Assembly: GCA_034429195.1 (NCBI GenBank)
Contig: DAOUGQ010000004.1
Coordinates: forward strand, 1-64,000
Length of the DNA stretch: 64,000 nt
From: UBA4782 sp034429195
GTDB taxonomy: Bacteria; Chloroflexota; Anaerolineae; Anaerolineales; Anaerolineaceae
Direction: 5' to 3'
The stretch's first letter is position 1; the number at the start of each line of letters is the position of its first letter. A program made the translations under genes and the position numbers. The notes under the pieces are model-generated. The model was not told where the DNA came from. It searched no databases and saw only the letters and a program-made list of their open reading frames with translations. This document shows, piece after piece, positions 15,853 through 24,865 of the stretch.

Positions 15853-18729
15853 TTATTTCTTAATAGTGAAGTATATTCTTGTTGAGCTGACGTTCCCAGC
15901 TGTATCTGAAACTTCTACACTAAACTTATGTTTGCCTGGAACTGGTATCCAGGAAATGGACGTCAGTGTTTCACCCGTTTCAGCGATCTGCTTGTCATCC
16001 ATGTACCAGTGGATGGAATCCACCTGGATATTTTCAACTACATTAATATGCAGAAATATTGCTTCCTGGTTTGATTGCGATATTTCCATTCCATCTGCTG
16101 GATAGAGGATCTTGATGTCAGGTGCAGTATTATCGACAGAAATTTGGATGATCGCAGTATCTAATTGCTGGTCTTCACGAACGACAACCAGGCGCATCGC
16201 GTATAAACCATCCCCATCTGTTTTCCAGGTTCCCAATGGTTTATTCTTCACCGGGGAGGTTCCACTACCAATTTCCTGCCATGAGGTTGGGTTCAACCCT
16301 TCGCCAATTTGCAGGCTGTATGATTGAAAACCATCACCAGCTGCAGTGCCGGTTACTTTAATCTCGCCATGGACATAATCAAACATGTCAGGATCAGAAA
16401 TGGTCACATTTGGATTTTCTACAGGTGTTTGGATGGTGTCGTATTCCACGGGTGGCTGGGCAATTCCAACAGCAGTTGCCCATGCTTTAGCCTGTTCAGG
16501 CACAACCATAAATGTTTGCTCTTGTACTAATTCCAATGGCGTGAATACTGTTGCCAGGCGTCCCGTTTCCCGGTTTACCATGACGTTTTGATATAACGAA
16601 TCATATTCTGTGGGTTCTGTGCCTGTGAGGAACAATTCTTTTACAACCACTGGGCAAACGTTGGTAGCCAACTCGCCAGAGGGGTCGCAGACATCAAGTG
16701 TAGTGATCCCAGTTGGGGTTGTCCATTGCGAAACTGGTTCATCTGCACTGACGTATTGAATCAAGGCATTCCAGACACCTGCAGCAAGGCGATAATCCAA
16801 TCTGGCAGGTGTATCCTGTCCTCCTGCAGTGCCAAACCAGCTTGCAACCAGATATTGAGGAGTATAACCAATTGTCCAGACCTCTTCACCTGATTTTGTT
16901 ATCCCAATTTTCACCCCGGCTTCTTTCCCGATTTCCATAGCATTCGGGTGCCCATACAATTTCCACCGGGCATTTTCATCAGACAGCATATTATGGATTA
17001 GGTAAGCGATGGGGGAGCTCAATACCTGCTGACTGTCTGGTTGGTTAGGGGCATAGATTACTCTATCATCAGAAGAGGAAATCCGGATAATTGCGGCTGG
17101 TTCGACCATTCCTTGAGAATCGATCGCAAACCCATTATGAATTCCAAGATTTGCAAATGTGCTGTACACATAGGCTGCTTCCAAAATATCCAGCGTTTTC
17201 CCTTCATAAAGGGCAGAGCTGCCCACATCTTCTTTAAGAATTGAAGATAATCCAAGAGGTTCAGTAGATTTCCAGACAGTATCGACCCCAATCTGTTCCA
17301 TCAATATTATGAATGGATTGACATAATCATTAACCAGGGCTGTGCGCAGCCGAACGGGCCCATGAAACGAAGAGATATCTTCTGCTGACATATCCATTTC
17401 ATCTGAGGACATCGAAGGAATATCCCATAAAAGTGTTGCCGGGCTCATTCCGCGGGAAAAAGCTGCTACCGCTACAACAGGGGTGAGCAAAGTACCCGTC
17501 TGGTGTTTTTGAATGGAAAAACTCTCTCCGGTTGTGTTCATATCTCCTGTCAAAGCAAGGATCTGACCGGTAGTATTGTCGAGAATGACAACTGAACCTA
17601 AGGCTGGCAATCCCTGTACTGGATCATCATTAGAAAGAGTGGTCAATAAACTGGCTGCCTTGCAATCAGAGGAGCTGGTACCAGGTATCTCCTGAAAGTT
17701 CTCGCTTGCACGCATCATTTGTGTCAAGAGAACACATTCTGCCTGTTTTTGCAGGTCAAGATTCAGGCTGGTTATGATCTTTAACCCACCCCGTTCGATA
17801 TTCTTTTTTCCGAATATACTTGAAGCCTGATTAATGACGAGCCTGGTAAATGTAGAATACGTTTCTGTTGAATCAATGGCTGAGACTTTTAATTGAATAT
17901 TGGTTCCCTGTGCATTATCGAATTCAACATCTGAAAGATAGCCTGCAGTATGCAACACTCTTAAAAGACTTTTCTGATATTCCAGAGCAGCTGCGGGAGC
18001 ATCTAGCGGGTTCAAGGCTGGGGCTTGATACGCAGCCACTAAAAGTGCTGATTCAGCCAGATTGATATCCTGAGCAGATTTTCCCAAATAAAGTTGCGAA
18101 GCAGCATCTGCGCCATATGCAAGATGTCCAAAATATGCGCTGTTCAGGAACCATTCTAATACCTGCACTCTCCCATATCGAGAAACAATTTGAGCAGCTA
18201 ATAGCTTCATTCGGATTGTGCGGCGCAGGCTGGTAGATTCGGTCTCTAGCAGCAGCGAATCTACCAGCTTTTCGGCTATGGTTACTGGTTTCGGGTTATT
18301 CCATTCCTTAACTGAAAAACCAGGGTTTGACCAGAAATCGGGTTGGAGAGTGGATACCATGATACTGATGAATTGCGCAGAAAAATGATGTGGTTTATCA
18401 GGGTCGAGATAGAGATACTGGCGCGGAATCCCAGAATTATCCAGAGTCGCAATGACTGTATTTCCTGTACGGTCATAAATTTGTGTTGGTTGCAGAAATG
18501 TTCCTGTCACTGGATCAAGTAATTGAGAGATCTGTTCTAAAGAAGGAAGGTCTTTTGTTAAACGAATGTATTCAAAGCTGCCCAGGAGGATCGTAAAAAT
18601 AATAACCAGACTGATAACCAGCGATAAACCTTTACCGAAGAAAACGAATCCACGACGAAAACGATGTTTCTTCTTTTCCTGGGTTTCGTGTCTTCTTCGG
18701 ATAAGGATGGTCTGTTGCAGGCGATGCAA
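15853..18729 (-). CDS. class A penicillin-binding-protein relative, probably catalytically dead
   Basis: A 958-residue protein with a cytoplasmic basic tail, a helix (residues 34-50), a GT51-like region (about 75-270), a transpeptidase-like region (about 370-680) and C-terminal Ig-like domains (about 790-958). The overall PBP1a layout is clear (LEWFLNSAYFGHLAYG, LAESALLVA, TIGYTPQYLVASWFG). By eye, both catalytic centres are altered. The ED before F132 is L128-Q129, and the second GT glutamate position is V182. The QQ pair is E153-K154. The SxxK site is T413-x-x-T416, SxN is replaced by D468-Y-V470, and KTG is K607-I-G609. It could be a structural or regulatory pseudoenzyme. It lies 10 bp after the TPR gene on the same strand. 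Confidence 0.82.
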   Translation of the reverse strand: MHRLQQTILIRRRHETQEKKKHRFRRGFVFFGKGLSLVISLVIIFTILLGSFEYIRLTKDLPSLEQISQLLDPVTGTFLQPTQIYDRTGNTVIATLDNSGIPRQYLYLDPDKPHHFSAQFISIMVSTLQPDFWSNPGFSVKEWNNPKPVTIAEKLVDSLLLETESTSLRRTIRMKLLAAQIVSRYGRVQVLEWFLNSAYFGHLAYGADAASQLYLGKSAQDINLAESALLVAAYQAPALNPLDAPAAALEYQKSLLRVLHTAGYLSDVEFDNAQGTNIQLKVSAIDSTETYSTFTRLVINQASSIFGKKNIERGGLKIITSLNLDLQKQAECVLLTQMMRASENFQEIPGTSSSDCKAASLLTTLSNDDPVQGLPALGSVVILDNTTGQILALTGDMNTTGESFSIQKHQTGTLLTPVVAVAAFSRGMSPATLLWDIPSMSSDEMDMSAEDISSFHGPVRLRTALVNDYVNPFIILMEQIGVDTVWKSTEPLGLSSILKEDVGSSALYEGKTLDILEAAYVYSTFANLGIHNGFAIDSQGMVEPAAIIRISSSDDRVIYAPNQPDSQQVLSSPIAYLIHNMLSDENARWKLYGHPNAMEIGKEAGVKIGITKSGEEVWTIGYTPQYLVASWFGTAGGQDTPARLDYRLAAGVWNALIQYVSADEPVSQWTTPTGITTLDVCDPSGELATNVCPVVVKELFLTGTEPTEYDSLYQNVMVNRETGRLATVFTPLELVQEQTFMVVPEQAKAWATAVGIAQPPVEYDTIQTPVENPNVTISDPDMFDYVHGEIKVTGTAAGDGFQSYSLQIGEGLNPTSWQEIGSGTSPVKNKPLGTWKTDGDGLYAMRLVVVREDQQLDTAIIQISVDNTAPDIKILYPADGMEISQSNQEAIFLHINVVENIQVDSIHWYMDDKQIAETGETLTSISWIPVPGKHKFSVEVSDTAGNVSSTRIYFTIKK

Positions 18730-18739
18730 AGGTTACCTC

Positions 18740-20698
18740 TCAGGGAGTGGAACTCGTTATTTTCATCTCGGTTCGCGTGGGTGTTGGTGTTTTAGAGGGT
18801 TCAGGTGTGAAGGTTATTGTAAGAGACTTTGTAGGTCTGGGTGTGAGTGTAATTGTTGGTGTCCTGGTAGGTTTACGCGTAAGAGTGGGTGTAAATGTGC
18901 GAGTTGGCCAGCGGGTTAATGTGATAGTAGGTGTACGTGTGGGGGCTCTGGTTTTTGTAGCAGAAGGTGTCACAGGAGTTCGGGTTGGGGTAACTAACAA
19001 TGACAGTTGCAATCGTGCATGTTCTTTCCAATCAGGTGGCATACTATCATCAGGTAGGTCAAGAAGAGCCTTCCAATCGTTAATGGCTGCCTGTATCTCA
19101 TCCAGCCGTTCCAGAGCTTGTGCACGGTAATACAAAAGTTGCGCATGCTGCTCATAACTAGTAAAGTACGCCTCAGCCTGGTTCAATTGCAGGTATGCGT
19201 TCCCTGGTTGGTTGTTTTCCAGGTATGCCAGGCTTAATGCCAGATGCACATCAAATTGCTTTTTATTTATAGCTATTGAAGTTTTGAAATCCTCGATTGC
19301 CAGTTCAGTTTTACCTTCATCTGCATAGATCAACCCTCTTGTGTAGAAAAGTGAGGCATTGTTGCGCACAATCTGTAAGGCCATTTCAACAATTTCTAAA
19401 GCTTTATCATTTTCTCCGGTTCTAAAATAGGCTTCTCCCATCCAGGCAAGTGCATCTCCATCATCGGGCACATATACTATGTATGTTTCCAGCATTGAAA
19501 TGGCTTTTACATAACTGGATTGTAGAAAGTATACTTCTGCCAGTAATCGGTAAATCGGCAATATGGTAATATCCTGTTGATAGGCCAGTTCTAATTCTTT
19601 CTGGGCTGTTTTGAGATCTCCGTCCAGAAAGTAGGCACTTCCTAACAGGTAATGGACGGTTGCTGAAGCTTGTGTAGTACCTTGAATAGGTTTCAGGATT
19701 TCAAAAACTGCTTGTGTATCATTTTCTTGCAATGCAATTTCTGCCAATGCCAATCTGGCTTCGAAATAATTTGGATCGATTTCAAGTGCGCGGACAAGAT
19801 CATCTTTCGCAGCATCATAATTTGGTGTCGAAGTATAAATATTTAACATTCCCAGACCATAATAAGCTGGTGCAAAGCCAGCAGAAATTTCCAGGGCAGT
19901 TTGATATGCCTTCTTTGCGTTTGATCGATCTCCATTCAGACGGTATGCTTCACCAATATGAAAATAGATATCCGGTGAATCGGGTTCATTGGCGGCAACC
20001 TGTCGAAAATAGATAATTGCTTCTTCATAGTTTTGACTTGCCATTTTGTTCATAGCTACCCGGTATGCCTCACTACGTGGGTGGGGGGTTTGAACATATA
20101 AGGGTGTTGGTGTATATGTGTATTGCAATAAAGAAGATAATGGCGGTATTTCACTGGAAGCAACTGTTGGCGATACATACCGCAGAGTGCTTGATGGCAG
20201 AAGGGTGACAGAAGGCTCTGCTTGTGGTGGGGGTATTCTACGTTCTTCCTCGATTGTAGATTGCTTTTCTTGAATGCGAAGATATACCATCCCGCCAATA
20301 GTCATCAGGACGATTGCAATGCTAATTTGAAGGATCACACGCAGTGGTCTGGCTTTTGGCTTTGCCTGTGCTGGTTTGATAGGAAGCAATGAGGGCGCTT
20401 TCCATGAATAACGTTGTTGCGCCATGGGTATCATTAAATCTTGTTGGGGAGGAATTTGACCCAACATCACCATCCCCTGTCGTGCAGTAGGATTCTGGGG
20501 ATCCAACCTTAGAACCTGCTGCAAACAAAAGAGGCGTTCTTTTTTACTTTCGACCACACCACTCAATAAAAGCCAGTATTCGGAATTATTTGGCTCACTC
20601 TTCAGTAAACGCGTCAGAATTTCTCGGGCTGCCTGGTTCTTTCCCTCTTGAAATGCCAGATAAGCCTCTTGATACAGGCTCTCATTGATCTCGGACAT
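18740..20698 (-). CDS. TPR protein with membrane anchor and Thr/Pro-rich tail
   Basis: A 652-residue protein. Residues 1-80 are a short cytoplasmic TPR-like pair, and residues 118-141 form one transmembrane helix. Residues about 200-575 are about ten tetratricopeptide repeats. The last 75 residues are an almost pure Thr/Pro/Arg repeat of the TPTRTPT type. The TPR array and tail should be external. TPR arrays mediate protein-protein contact; Thr-rich tails of this type are often O-glycosylated stalks. It starts the unit that continues with the PBP relative, so the two may form an envelope complex. No enzyme motif is present. Confidence 0.82.
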   Translation of the reverse strand: MSEINESLYQEAYLAFQEGKNQAAREILTRLLKSEPNNSEYWLLLSGVVESKKERLFCLQQVLRLDPQNPTARQGMVMLGQIPPQQDLMIPMAQQRYSWKAPSLLPIKPAQAKPKARPLRVILQISIAIVLMTIGGMVYLRIQEKQSTIEEERRIPPPQAEPSVTLLPSSTLRYVSPTVASSEIPPLSSLLQYTYTPTPLYVQTPHPRSEAYRVAMNKMASQNYEEAIIYFRQVAANEPDSPDIYFHIGEAYRLNGDRSNAKKAYQTALEISAGFAPAYYGLGMLNIYTSTPNYDAAKDDLVRALEIDPNYFEARLALAEIALQENDTQAVFEILKPIQGTTQASATVHYLLGSAYFLDGDLKTAQKELELAYQQDITILPIYRLLAEVYFLQSSYVKAISMLETYIVYVPDDGDALAWMGEAYFRTGENDKALEIVEMALQIVRNNASLFYTRGLIYADEGKTELAIEDFKTSIAINKKQFDVHLALSLAYLENNQPGNAYLQLNQAEAYFTSYEQHAQLLYYRAQALERLDEIQAAINDWKALLDLPDDSMPPDWKEHARLQLSLLVTPTRTPVTPSATKTRAPTRTPTITLTRWPTRTFTPTLTRKPTRTPTITLTPRPTKSLTITFTPEPSKTPTPTRTEMKITSSTP

Positions 20699-20783
20699 GC
20701 ATTGAGTTTAACACAGCCATTTCACCATCGCAAGCCGATGGGGTTGTTTCATGGTATCATTCATTATATTTTACAGGTGAAAG

Positions 20784-21770
20784 ATGCTCAAAGATACTTT
20801 TGGTAGAACAATAACTTACTTACGAATTTCTGTTACAGACCGCTGCAATTTTCGATGTGTGTACTGCATGCCTCCAGAAGGCGTCACCTGGCAGCCCCAT
20901 GAAACCATGCTCCGTTATGAGGAAATCGCTGAAATCGTGAAAGTAGCGGCAGAAAATGGCATAACAGATATTCGCCTGACCGGCGGAGAACCATTGATCA
21001 GGGGAGATATTTGCAAATTGGTGGCTATGATCCGGGCAATTCCACAGATTAAAGACATCAGCCTTACCACCAACGGTCTACTGCTTGAGAAATATGCTCA
21101 GGAGTTAAAACAAGCTGGATTAACCCGGGTGAATATCAGCCTGGATACATTGGATGCAGAGAAATTCTCCAGACTGACGCGGGGAGGATCTTTCGAAAAA
21201 ACCTGGAGAGGTATTATAGCTGCCGAAGCTGCAGGGCTAATGCCCATAAAACTAAATTCGGTTGTAATTCGCGGGGCTAATGATTCAGAGATAATCGATT
21301 TGGCAAAGTTATCCATCGAAAAGCCCTGGGAGATCCGGTTCATTGAGTTAATGCCTGTACGTAATCAAGCGTTTTGGGGAGAGGGATTCTTACCACCTGA
21401 AAAAGCATATGTTTCAGTGAAAGAAATGCAACAAATGCTTTCATCTTTGAACCTGGTAGAAGAAACAAGAAAGAACGGTAATGGCCCAGCGCACTCATTT
21501 CGAATTCCTGGCGCAGTTGGTACGATTGGGTTCATCTCACCCATTGGAGAAAAATTCTGCAAGGATTGTAACCGGTTACGGTTAACTTCAGATGGGAATT
21601 TACGCCCCTGCCTGTTAAGTGATAAAGAAGTTCCATTAAGGGAAGCAATTCGTGAAGGAAAAGATATTCTGCCTCTCCTACATGAGGCAATTCTAATAAA
21701 GCCCGAAGGACATCATCTGGAAGATCAGGTCAGCCCTTCTGGGCGTTGTATGATGCAAATTGGCGGGTAA
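20784..21770 (+). CDS. moaA: GTP 3',8-cyclase MoaA
   Basis: A 328-residue radical SAM enzyme that makes the first step of molybdenum cofactor synthesis, converting GTP to 3',8-cyclo-dihydro-GTP. The N-terminal cluster motif is CNFRCVYC (CxxxCxxC, residues about 20-27), with the SAM motif GGEPLIR. The C-terminal second cluster is FCKDCNRLRLT...LRPC. The C-terminal GG dipeptide needed by many MoaA proteins is kept. The length is normal. AGGTG lies just upstream of the ATG. No other mo-cofactor gene lies in the window, so the pathway genes are scattered. Confidence 0.95.
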   Translation: MLKDTFGRTITYLRISVTDRCNFRCVYCMPPEGVTWQPHETMLRYEEIAEIVKVAAENGITDIRLTGGEPLIRGDICKLVAMIRAIPQIKDISLTTNGLLLEKYAQELKQAGLTRVNISLDTLDAEKFSRLTRGGSFEKTWRGIIAAEAAGLMPIKLNSVVIRGANDSEIIDLAKLSIEKPWEIRFIELMPVRNQAFWGEGFLPPEKAYVSVKEMQQMLSSLNLVEETRKNGNGPAHSFRIPGAVGTIGFISPIGEKFCKDCNRLRLTSDGNLRPCLLSDKEVPLREAIREGKDILPLLHEAILIKPEGHHLEDQVSPSGRCMMQIGG

Positions 21771-21778
21771 GTTTAGTT

Positions 21779-22405
21779 TTACGCAGTACCAAACTGACGA
21801 TCACCGGCATCGCCTAACCCAGGAACGATATATCCTTTTTCGTTTAATCTTTCATCTACTGCTGCCAGATAAATGGGCACGTCTGGGTGATGTTGCTCCA
21901 TTACTGCGATTCCTTCAGGCGCGCCAATCAAACCGACAAATTTAATCCGTTTTACCCCCCACTGTTTCAAGATGTCTACAGCGGCTATTGCGGAACCTCC
22001 CGTTGCCAACATAGGGTCAAGGATCAGACAAACCGATACCGTTGGTTCGATGGGAAGCTTGTTGTAATATTGAACTGGTTTCAGTGTTTTTTCATCACGA
22101 AATAAACCAATATGCCAAACTTCCGACGAAGGCATCAATTCCCATACCCCTTCGACCATCCCCAAACCAGCGCGCAGAATTGGAATTAACCCGATTTTGT
22201 GTGCCAGGCGAACTCCGACTGTTTGAGCCAGAGGTGTTTGAACTGTGATCGGCTCAACTGCCAGGTCTTCGGTAGCTTCGTAAGCAAGTAGCCCAGCTAT
22301 TTCTCTTACCAGCTCACGAAATTTCTTTGGTTCTGTATCTTTGCTGCGCAATTTTGCTAACTTATGAGCGACCAGGGGGTGAGTAGAAACATGTAAATTC
22401 GACAT
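21779..22405 (-). CDS. upp: uracil phosphoribosyltransferase
   Basis: A 208-residue pyrimidine salvage enzyme joining uracil to PRPP to give UMP. The PRPP loop is LILDPMLATGGSA, and the uracil-binding end YIVPGLGDAGDRQFGT is intact. The start has GGAG 7 bp upstream. It converges with moaA (9 bp apart) and is divergent from ruvB. The length is typical of bacterial Upp. Confidence 0.95.
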   Translation of the reverse strand: MSNLHVSTHPLVAHKLAKLRSKDTEPKKFRELVREIAGLLAYEATEDLAVEPITVQTPLAQTVGVRLAHKIGLIPILRAGLGMVEGVWELMPSSEVWHIGLFRDEKTLKPVQYYNKLPIEPTVSVCLILDPMLATGGSAIAAVDILKQWGVKRIKFVGLIGAPEGIAVMEQHHPDVPIYLAAVDERLNEKGYIVPGLGDAGDRQFGTA

Positions 22406-22479
22406 GAAGATCTCCAGGAAGGATTATTTGATTGAATTATATGCCAGAACCGAAAAAATTTGCTGGAATGATGGGTCAA

Positions 22480-22506
22480 TTGGTTAAAACGGGCTTAAGG
22501 TATAAT
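22480..22506 (+). promoter_or_regulatory. putative promoter placing ruvB transcript start at its ATG
   Basis: A consensus TATAAT at 22501-22506 is followed by only 6 bp before ATG 22513. The upstream TTGGTT (22480-22485) gives a 15-bp spacer, which is short, so the -35 call is weak. The -10 placement would give a leaderless message. Confidence 0.5.
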
Positions 22507-22512
22507 CATCCC

Positions 22513-23544
22513 ATGGATGATACTTCTTCACGAATGGTTAGCCCAGAATTACGCCCTGACGATAAGATCGACCAGGCGTTACGCCCAAAAACATTGAAGG
22601 ATGTCATTGGACAGGATCAGGTTAAGGAAAATCTATCAATTCTGATCGATGCAGCCAAGCATCGCAATGAGCCACTCGATCATGTTCTCTTTTATGGTCC
22701 TCCGGGATTGGGGAAAACTACGTTGGCGCATGTGCTTTCCAACGAGATGAAAGTGAATATTAAGATAACCGCAGGCCCTGCCATTGAACGACCTGGCGAC
22801 CTTGCGGCAGTTCTGACAAATTTACGGGTGGGTGATATTCTGTTCATCGATGAAGTCCATCGCCTGGGCAAAATTGTCGAAGAAGTACTTTATCCAGCCA
22901 TGGAAGATTATGCTCTGGATATCATGATTGGCAAAGGTCCTTCGGCACGTTCCATCCGGTTAAAGTTGCCCCGCTTCACTTTGATTGGCGCTACAACGCG
23001 ATTGGCATTGGTAAGTGCACCATTGAGGGCTCGTTTTGGTGCTGTATATCGCCTGGATTATTACGATCTGCCTGCCATGAAAGAGATCGTTTTACGCGCT
23101 GCCAGTCTTTTTGGTGTGCATGCAGATGATGGGGGAGTAGAAGAAATTGCTTTACGGGCGCGGGGCACACCACGAGTGGCATTACGATTATTGCGCCGGG
23201 TACGTGATTATGTACAGGTGAGGGCGGATGGATCAATTACAAAAGATCTGGCATCTGACGCTCTATCCCTGTTAAATGTTGATGTCTTAGGCTTGGATGA
23301 TGTTGATCGCAGGGTATTACGAACAATCATTGAAAAATATGCAGGTGGTCCGGTGGGATTGAGCACGATTGCTGCATCCATCAGTGAAGAACCAGATACC
23401 ATCATGGATGTAGTGGAACCATATCTTCTGCAATTGGGGTTTCTTGAACGTACTCCTCAGGGCAGAGTAGCCACTCGCCTGGCGTACGAGCACCTCGATT
23501 ATCCTGTACCAGCACAGGATGATTCACAACCTCGTTTGCTTTAG
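22513..23544 (+). CDS. ruvB: Holliday junction branch migration helicase RuvB
   Basis: A 343-residue AAA+ motor that drives branch migration of Holliday junctions with RuvA. Walker A is GPPGLGKTTLA, Walker B is LFIDEVHRL, sensor 1 is LIGATTR, and the arginine-finger region is APLRARFG. The C-terminal winged helix includes GGPVGLSTIAAS. ATG 22513 gives the family-typical start (VSPELRPDD close to the N terminus). An upstream TTG (22432) or ATG (22441) would add 24-27 residues not seen in RuvB. No ribosome-binding site precedes 22513, but a TATAAT ends 6 bp before it. No ruvA or ruvC is adjacent. Confidence 0.94.
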   Translation: MDDTSSRMVSPELRPDDKIDQALRPKTLKDVIGQDQVKENLSILIDAAKHRNEPLDHVLFYGPPGLGKTTLAHVLSNEMKVNIKITAGPAIERPGDLAAVLTNLRVGDILFIDEVHRLGKIVEEVLYPAMEDYALDIMIGKGPSARSIRLKLPRFTLIGATTRLALVSAPLRARFGAVYRLDYYDLPAMKEIVLRAASLFGVHADDGGVEEIALRARGTPRVALRLLRRVRDYVQVRADGSITKDLASDALSLLNVDVLGLDDVDRRVLRTIIEKYAGGPVGLSTIAASISEEPDTIMDVVEPYLLQLGFLERTPQGRVATRLAYEHLDYPVPAQDDSQPRLL

Positions 23545-23567
23545 CTGGTATACTATTCACTTTACCG

Positions 23568-24587
23568 ATGAAAACTTCCGATTTTGACTATTATTTACCG
23601 CCTGAATGCATTGCACAGGTGCCCGTAGAACCTCGGGATTCTTCTCGCTTACTGGTGATGCATCGCGACACCAATAAATTGGAGCATACGGTATTTTGTA
23701 AGTTGGGCGATTACCTGCGACCGGGGGACGTGCTGGTTCTCAATCAGACCAGGGTGATCCCAGCACGTGTGATGGCAAAGAAGATTACTGGTGGAAAAGT
23801 AGAGTTGCTACTTTTACGAAAGGAAGACAGCACAATATGGGAAGTGTTGATTGGCGGGAAGAAAGTGCGCATAGGCGCAAAACTGCTTATCGGAGATGTT
23901 CTGACTGCAATAGTTAAGGATGACTTGGGTGCTTCCAGGCGGAGAGTAGTTTTTAACCAGCCTGTAGAATCCTTTCTCACACAATCAGGGCAAATGCCTT
24001 TACCACCTTATATCCATACACCTTTGCAAAATCCAGAAAGATATCAAACCGTTTATTCCACAATCGAAGGTTCCGCTGCAGCTCCTACTGCTGGCTTGCA
24101 TTTCACTCCTGTATTACTGGATTCACTCGCAAAACAAGGAATCCAGATAGCCAGGGTAACATTACACGTTGGATTGGACACTTTTGCCCCGGTAACCGAA
24201 GAGAATGCAGAAGAACATGTCATTCATAAGGAATGGTGTGAGATGACTGCAGAGAATGCTATGATCATCAACCAGGCTGTAAAACAGGGTGGGAGAGTGA
24301 TTGCTGTAGGTACCACAAGCGTGAGAACCCTGGAAACTGCCGCTCTCTCTGCTGTTGAAGGGGAGCGGGTAGGTAATCATGTTGGACCAACCAGTCTGTT
24401 CATCATACCGGGGTATCAATTTAAAGCGGTTGATTGCATGATCACCAACTTCCATTTACCCAAATCAACCTTGCTGATGCTGGTAAGTGCTTTCGCCGGG
24501 CGAGAGAATATTCTGGCTGCATATAATACTGCCGTTAAAAATGGATACCGTTTTTATTCTTTTGGCGATGCCATGCTTATTCTATAA
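23568..24587 (+). CDS. queA: S-adenosylmethionine:tRNA ribosyltransferase-isomerase QueA
   Basis: A 339-residue enzyme adding the epoxycyclopentane ring from SAM to preQ1 in tRNA, a late queuosine step. The N terminus is DFDYYLPPECIAQVP, with the middle PPYIHTPL and the C-terminal NFHLPKSTLLMLVSAF, all family hallmarks. It starts 23 bp after ruvB and lacks a ribosome-binding site; a TATACT at 23549-23554 would give only a 5-7 nt leader. A putative queuosine-precursor transporter (26835) lies nearby, which fits a salvage route. Confidence 0.95.
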   Translation: MKTSDFDYYLPPECIAQVPVEPRDSSRLLVMHRDTNKLEHTVFCKLGDYLRPGDVLVLNQTRVIPARVMAKKITGGKVELLLLRKEDSTIWEVLIGGKKVRIGAKLLIGDVLTAIVKDDLGASRRRVVFNQPVESFLTQSGQMPLPPYIHTPLQNPERYQTVYSTIEGSAAAPTAGLHFTPVLLDSLAKQGIQIARVTLHVGLDTFAPVTEENAEEHVIHKEWCEMTAENAMIINQAVKQGGRVIAVGTTSVRTLETAALSAVEGERVGNHVGPTSLFIIPGYQFKAVDCMITNFHLPKSTLLMLVSAFAGRENILAAYNTAVKNGYRFYSFGDAMLIL

Positions 24588-24610
24588 TTCTATGTAAGGA
24601 GAAATATATT

Positions 24611-24865
24611 ATGGGTTTGATAGGATGGGTCATTCTGGGTGCAGTGGCTGGATGGCTTGCCAGCGTGATCACCGGACGCAACTCGCGCATGGGCTGCTTA
24701 TCGAATATTATCATAGGTATTCTAGGCGCAGTCATTGGAGGTTTTCTTGTAAACCTGCTGGGAGGAGAAGGTGTAATTGCCTTCAACTTGAAGGGATTGG
24801 GAATTGCTGTATTAGGTGCTGTGATACTTTTACTTATCACAGGATTGTTTAAACGCCGTTCTTGA
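24611..24865 (+). CDS. GlsB/YeaQ/YmgE-family small membrane protein
   Basis: An 84-residue protein with three hydrophobic stretches and the family pattern GLIGWVILGAVAGWLAS, GxxxNIIIGILGAVIGGF and a final helix ending FKRRS. The family (transglycosylase-associated) is linked to stress responses, but its biochemical role is unknown. AAGGAG lies 8 bp upstream. Its stop overlaps the start of the DNA glycosylase gene by 4 bases (TTGA). Confidence 0.88.
   Translation: MGLIGWVILGAVAGWLASVITGRNSRMGCLSNIIIGILGAVIGGFLVNLLGGEGVIAFNLKGLGIAVLGAVILLLITGLFKRRS

Noticed and set aside
18747..19130. Plus-strand open frame with Val-Gly repeats
   Set aside because: Antisense of the Thr/Pro tail of the TPR gene; the repeat is a by-product of its codons.
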